Below are positions 5,316 through 9,207 of a stretch of 9,207 nucleotides of DNA, piece after piece. The position numbers and the translations under genes are program-made. The stretch's first letter is position 1. Every line of letters begins with the position of its first letter. Below the pieces are notes generated by a model. The model searched no databases. It had not been told where the DNA came from and worked only from the letters and a program-made list of their open reading frames with translations. Source of the stretch: an uncultured Clostridia bacterium (GTDB lineage Bacteria > Bacillota > Clostridia > Oscillospirales > UBA644); contig CAJGDF010000057.1 of NCBI GenBank assembly GCA_904502105.1, positions 1 through 9,207 on the forward strand, read 5' to 3'.

Positions 5316-7676
5316 TTAATTGCCATGAACAACCGACCAACTATACCCGTCAGTAACTATTTCAATTGTACCGTAGTCAATAGTTGTAACGACTTGACTG
5401 TTCGATTCATGTAATCTTTTTAGAGTATCCTCTGTTGGATGTCCGTATGTATTTTTTCCAACAGAAATCACAGAAAGTATAGGAGAAACCGCATCTAGAA
5501 AATCTTCAGAAGACGAATACTTCGACCCGTGATGCGGAACACTCAAAACTTTACAATCAAGAAAACTACCGTAATGTTCTATTAATCTATCCTCAGCCGC
5601 AGAAGTTATATCTCCCGAGAACAATACTCTGAAAGCACTTGCGATATCCGCAATAACAACAAGACTGTTTTCATTTTGATCAGAACTCAAAGGATCCAAA
5701 TGTTTTGTTAAAATACAAAGAGACATATTTCCGATCTTACGGATCTCATCTTTTTCCAAAACAACAAGATCAGAACCTTCATTATCAACCGCATCCAATA
5801 TTTCAAGATAAAGTGCAGGGTCACCTTCTGTATAGGGAATAATAACTTCAGGAACATCCCAATCGTCAAGTAACGAGACAAAAGCATTACAGTGGTCGGA
5901 ATGAAGATGAGAAAGAATAATAGAATCAATATTTTTTATACTTTGAGAATTCAAATAATCGTTTATAGCAGAAGATGCTGTTTTTGATCCACCACAGTCA
6001 ATTATTATAGCATTTTCGCCGTAACTTACAACTGCGCTCATACCTTGTCCCACGTCTATAAATGCAACATGATACAAGTCATCATCAGGATCTGCAACAG
6101 ATTTTACAGCCGTTCCGCCAAACAACGAAACAAGAAAAACGAGCGCAAAAATGACTCCGCTATAAGCGAGACACTGTTTTCTCTTTTTCTTTGATTTTTT
6201 TCTGTTTTTATATAAATATAGTATTGCTGAAACAACCGCGAGAAGAGCGCATGAACCTATTGTTCCGAGGGATAAATCAACCTCAGAAAAAACAGATTCT
6301 GTAAACCATGAGGAAATATTCATTATCAAATTAACTCCGATTTTGGCCATTTGCGCGAAAAATAAAGTTATCGGTGCACAAAATGGTATGAACGAAAACA
6401 AAAGCATTATAATTGTTAAAATATAAACAGCCGTTACTATTGGCAATACAAATAAATTTGCGATAATACCGCAAAGAGACACTGTTGAAAAGAAAAATTC
6501 AGAAACAGTTACGGTAAATACTGTTGCGGCAACGGAAACAGCAAAAATTCCAACAAAGAAAGATATAAAGTCCGGTAACACCCTTCCTGTTTTGATGAAG
6601 AATGTTGTAAGAATATTTTCTTTTATGGGTGTTGATAAAAGTATAATTCCAAATGTTGCTGTAAAAGAAAGCAGAAGAGAAACAGAATATGCTGAGTTAG
6701 GAGCAAAAATCAAAATAACAGAAAGAACTAACCCTAAAAAATTTAACGAATCTGTTCTCCTAAGAACTACTTTTCCAAGCAAAGCACAGGAAGCCATGAA
6801 AACAGCTCTTGCAGCAGATACTGAAAAACCTGTTAATCCTAATAAAACAATAAGAACAGGAACAGTTACAAGAAAACGTGTTCTGCTTTTCTTTATGTTC
6901 AACAAATCAATTATACAGGCAAGAAACATACACATAATAGAAACATGCTGTCCTGAAACAGCACAAACATGATATACCCCTGCCCTTTGCAAAATTGTTT
7001 TATCTTCAAAGGATAAATCAGATTTATCTCCGAGAATCAAAGCTTTTAAAAAGGGAGATTCTTCACCTGTTTCAACGCTGATATTATGGGCTATATTTTT
7101 TCTCAACTTGTAAAATGTTTTATGAAAAGAAAACTTATTATTATTTAATACAGTTATCTTACCATTCACTTCACCTGAGAAATGAATACCCTGAGATTTA
7201 TTGTACAATCTTCTATCGTGATCTACTGAATAAACAATATCTGCGATTATTGAATCGTCAGGAGAAACAAGAAGTTTTTCCTTTGTCAACAAGGAAATAT
7301 TCGCACCGGTTTCTCTGCAAACTACGGTTGTATAATATCCGTTATATGCTTTGTTATTTATGGAACTTGATACAACATAGACATTATTGTCACTTAAGAA
7401 CCTGTCGTTTACAGTCTTTGTGTATTTTATATCGTTAATAGACCAAACAAGTGATCCGACCGCAATACATAAAGAAACAACAACAGTAAAGTGTTTAAAA
7501 TTCGCTTTAATTTCTGTATCAGGAACAATTGAAAGAAATAGTATTGCACCGGCAATCGCTGATATAACAGATCCAATAATAAGCGGTACTTTACCATATC
7601 CGTAGTAACCCAAAGTTTCACATATAAGGATCGTTATTATCAGCGTAATGCCCGAAACAAGAAACGGACGTTTCAT
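5316..7676 (-). CDS. comEC: ComEC/Rec2 family DNA internalisation channel and nuclease protein
   Basis: This 786-residue membrane protein passes single-stranded DNA across the cytoplasmic membrane in natural transformation. It shows the full three-part design. N-terminal membrane segments (about 7-80) are followed by an extracytoplasmic OB-like domain (about 90-180). The central multi-helix Competence domain (about 230-490) contains HVCAVSGQHVSIM (236-248), the family's conserved SGxHV core. A basic stretch, NRKKSKKKRKQ (491-501), precedes another membrane segment (504-522). The C-terminal metallo-beta-lactamase domain has DVGQG (541-545), SHLHSDH (589-595, holding the HxHxDH metal site), FSGDI (686-690) and VPHHGS (713-718). 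With the metal ligands present, the domain could be an active nuclease. Its ATG lies 1 base after the mutS2 stop (TAATATG) with no Shine-Dalgarno, so it is probably coupled. No comEA or comEB is adjacent. Confidence 0.96.
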   Translation of the reverse strand: MKRPFLVSGITLIITILICETLGYYGYGKVPLIIGSVISAIAGAILFLSIVPDTEIKANFKHFTVVVSLCIAVGSLVWSINDIKYTKTVNDRFLSDNNVYVVSSSINNKAYNGYYTTVVCRETGANISLLTKEKLLVSPDDSIIADIVYSVDHDRRLYNKSQGIHFSGEVNGKITVLNNNKFSFHKTFYKLRKNIAHNISVETGEESPFLKALILGDKSDLSFEDKTILQRAGVYHVCAVSGQHVSIMCMFLACIIDLLNIKKSRTRFLVTVPVLIVLLGLTGFSVSAARAVFMASCALLGKVVLRRTDSLNFLGLVLSVILIFAPNSAYSVSLLLSFTATFGIILLSTPIKENILTTFFIKTGRVLPDFISFFVGIFAVSVAATVFTVTVSEFFFSTVSLCGIIANLFVLPIVTAVYILTIIMLLFSFIPFCAPITLFFAQMAKIGVNLIMNISSWFTESVFSEVDLSLGTIGSCALLAVVSAILYLYKNRKKSKKKRKQCLAYSGVIFALVFLVSLFGGTAVKSVADPDDDLYHVAFIDVGQGMSAVVSYGENAIIIDCGGSKTASSAINDYLNSQSIKNIDSIILSHLHSDHCNAFVSLLDDWDVPEVIIPYTEGDPALYLEILDAVDNEGSDLVVLEKDEIRKIGNMSLCILTKHLDPLSSDQNENSLVVIADIASAFRVLFSGDITSAAEDRLIEHYGSFLDCKVLSVPHHGSKYSSSEDFLDAVSPILSVISVGKNTYGHPTEDTLKRLHESNSQVVTTIDYGTIEIVTDGYSWSVVHGN

Positions 7677-7677
7677 A

Positions 7678-9207
7678 TTATGATTTAATAGTAACTATTG
7701 TAACACCTGTTTCCCCTTCTCCATATAAACCAAGACGGTATTCGGAAACAAGAGGATGTTTTCTTAACTTATCATGCACAGCAGCACGGAGAGCTCCTGT
7801 ACCTTTACCGTGAATAATAGAAACAGTATTAAGATTTGCCATTGCGGCATTATTTAACAAATCATCAATAATACCGTCAGCTTCATCACCTGTCATACCG
7901 CGTATATCAACCTCATTTTTTGCTTGACGACTACCACGTTCAAGTTTAAGAACAGACATAGGTTCCTTTTCTTTTTTCACATGTTCGTTAAGCTCTATAT
8001 CATTGATGTTGATTTTGGTTTTGATTGCACCCATAGATACAAGCACATTGCCTTTTTTATCGGGATCTTCAAGAACGACACCCGGTTTATTGAGGCTGAA
8101 AACAATGATATTATCGCCTTTTTTTATAGGTCTGGGCAAAGGTTTCTTAACTCGCTTTGACTCAGTCGCGGTTGCCTTTTCAAGAGCATCCGATTTTTCG
8201 GATATTTCTTTTTTTGTTTGATTGATTCGAGCTTTAAAATCTTCTTTTTCTTTTGCTTTTCTAAGTTCATCAATCTGACGGAGCATGTAATCGGTATCAC
8301 GCTTGGTACGTTCAACAAGATCCGCTGCTTTTTGCTTTTGTTTTGCTATTTCCTTTTCAGCTTCTTCTTGTTTTTTTGCAAGACGTTCTTCCAATTCCTT
8401 CATATTTCGTTCAGCTTCTCTGCGAAGTTCAGCCGCGCGTTCAGAATCGATCTCAATACTTTTACGTTTTGTTTCAAGATCTGCAAGAACATTCTCAACT
8501 TTCACAGTTTCATTGTTAAGCTTATCTCCTGCAGCAGAAATTATTTCATCACTGATTCCAAGACGCGAAGCAATCGCAAAGGCATTGGATTTACCTGGAA
8601 TACCAATAACCAAACGATATGTTGGCATAAGAGTAGAAACATCAAACTCACATGATGCATTTTCAACACCAACAGTCTGAAGGGCATATATTTTAAGTTC
8701 AGCATAATGTGTTGTACACATAAGCTTAGCGCCCTTTTGTTGTATATTTTCAATAATTGCAACAGCTAAAGCAGCACCCTCAGCAGGGTCTGTACCTGAA
8801 CCGAGTTCATCCAAAAGAACAAGAGAATTCGGAGTTATCTGTTCAAGAATTCCAACGATATTACGCATATGAGAAGAAAAGGTTGAAAGACTTTGCTCTA
8901 TAGACTGTTCGTCACCGATATCAGCGTAAATGTTATCAAAAAAAGGAATTTTTGCGCCTTCTTTTGCAGGTACAAAAAGGCCGGATTTAGCCATAAAAGC
9001 CAAAAGTCCCGCTGTTTTTAATGTTACGGTTTTACCGCCTGTATTAGGTCCGGTAATTATAAGCGCACCATAATCCTTTCCGAGGGAGAAAGAAATAGGA
9101 ACAACTTTATTTTTATCAATAAGAGGATGTCTTGCATTAACAAGATCCATTTTTCCATCATTTCTGAGAACCGGTTTTACAGCCTTGATCTCATTTGCAT
9201 AACGTGC
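7678..9207 (-). CDS. mutS2: MutS2 ATPase with C-terminal Smr domain (5' end outside window)
   Basis: The reading frame stays open to the right edge, so this is the C-terminal 509 residues of a protein usually about 780-790 long. The Met at 9150 is internal: upstream codons read ARYANEIKAVKPVL, continuing the family sequence. Counting from the edge, the Walker A motif GPNTGGKT is at 53-60, DIGDEQSIEQSLSTFSSHM at 96-114, the Walker B and D-loop LLDELGSGTDP at 131-141, and the switch-like TTHYAELK at 165-172. A long charged coiled coil (about 230-345) precedes a KOW-like segment (about 361-405). The Smr domain (about 432-509) has DIRG (434-437) and HGKGTG (466-471). MutS2 lacks the mismatch-recognition domain of MutS. 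It is linked to recombination control and, in B. subtilis, to rescue of collided ribosomes. It appears to lead into comEC. Confidence 0.97.
   Translation of the reverse strand, partial: ARYANEIKAVKPVLRNDGKMDLVNARHPLIDKNKVVPISFSLGKDYGALIITGPNTGGKTVTLKTAGLLAFMAKSGLFVPAKEGAKIPFFDNIYADIGDEQSIEQSLSTFSSHMRNIVGILEQITPNSLVLLDELGSGTDPAEGAALAVAIIENIQQKGAKLMCTTHYAELKIYALQTVGVENASCEFDVSTLMPTYRLVIGIPGKSNAFAIASRLGISDEIISAAGDKLNNETVKVENVLADLETKRKSIEIDSERAAELRREAERNMKELEERLAKKQEEAEKEIAKQKQKAADLVERTKRDTDYMLRQIDELRKAKEKEDFKARINQTKKEISEKSDALEKATATESKRVKKPLPRPIKKGDNIIVFSLNKPGVVLEDPDKKGNVLVSMGAIKTKININDIELNEHVKKEKEPMSVLKLERGSRQAKNEVDIRGMTGDEADGIIDDLLNNAAMANLNTVSIIHGKGTGALRAAVHDKLRKHPLVSEYRLGLYGEGETGVTIVTIKS

Noticed and set aside
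6592..6972. A 126-codon plus-strand frame inside comEC
   Set aside because: It is antisense to the conserved Competence domain and has no family resemblance or ribosome binding site.
8218..8420. Repetitive-looking Lys/Glu coding stretch, considered as a DNA repeat
   Set aside because: It is ordinary coiled-coil coding sequence with no consistent repeat unit at the base level.
8218..8655. Phe-rich plus-strand frames opposite the mutS2 coiled coil
   Set aside because: The Lys/Glu-rich coiled coil of MutS2 yields long open Phe/Ser frames on the other strand. This is a composition artefact, and no start signals support them.
9148..9150. ATG as the start of mutS2
   Set aside because: The frame continues upstream to the window edge with family-like sequence, and the MutS2 N-terminal half is missing, so this Met is internal.

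Overview
The window looks like chromosomal core DNA from a low-GC Gram-positive bacterium, most likely a gut-type clostridium (Ruminococcaceae/Oscillospiraceae-like). The grounds are AT-rich intergenic DNA, strong AGGAGG-type ribosome binding sites, GTG and TTG starts, sigma-A type promoters, and two small proteins of a kind I know from clostridial genomes. That placement is an inference from general familiarity, not a database match.

Left end (1-331): the first 47 codons of miaB (tRNA methylthiotransferase) run leftward out of the window. A 190-base AT-rich gap follows, holding divergent promoters. A leftward TTTACA/TATAAT promoter for miaB is interleaved with a rightward perfect-consensus TTGACA/TATAAT promoter, and a rightward extended -10 promoter lies further in.

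Rightward block (332-2466): a 68-residue cysteine-rich protein (GTG start) is followed 15 bases later by pgi (glucose-6-phosphate isomerase). A small P-loop ATP-binding protein with its own extended -10 promoter comes next. A 15-bp hairpin at 2435-2466 ends this block and also serves the convergent operon.

Leftward block (9207-2468): mutS2 (5' end outside the window), comEC, holA, an RNase M5-family toprim protein and a FemAB-type aminoacyltransferase. The first four are tightly packed: mutS2/comEC are 1 base apart, comEC/holA 21 bases, and holA/toprim overlap by 4 bases (ATGA). Internal starts mostly lack a clear Shine-Dalgarno sequence, which points to translational coupling. Themes are DNA and nucleic-acid handling (MutS2, ComEC DNA uptake channel, Pol III delta clamp-loader subunit, toprim RNase) plus cell-wall crosslinking. 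The FemAB gene stands apart: it follows a 57-base stretch with no G in the mRNA and begins at TTG with a strong GGAGGG.

I see no transposons, CRISPR, tRNA, rRNA or prophage genes. The most interesting features are the interleaved divergent promoters, the two uncharacterised small proteins flanking pgi, and the coupled mutS2-comEC-holA-toprim chain.
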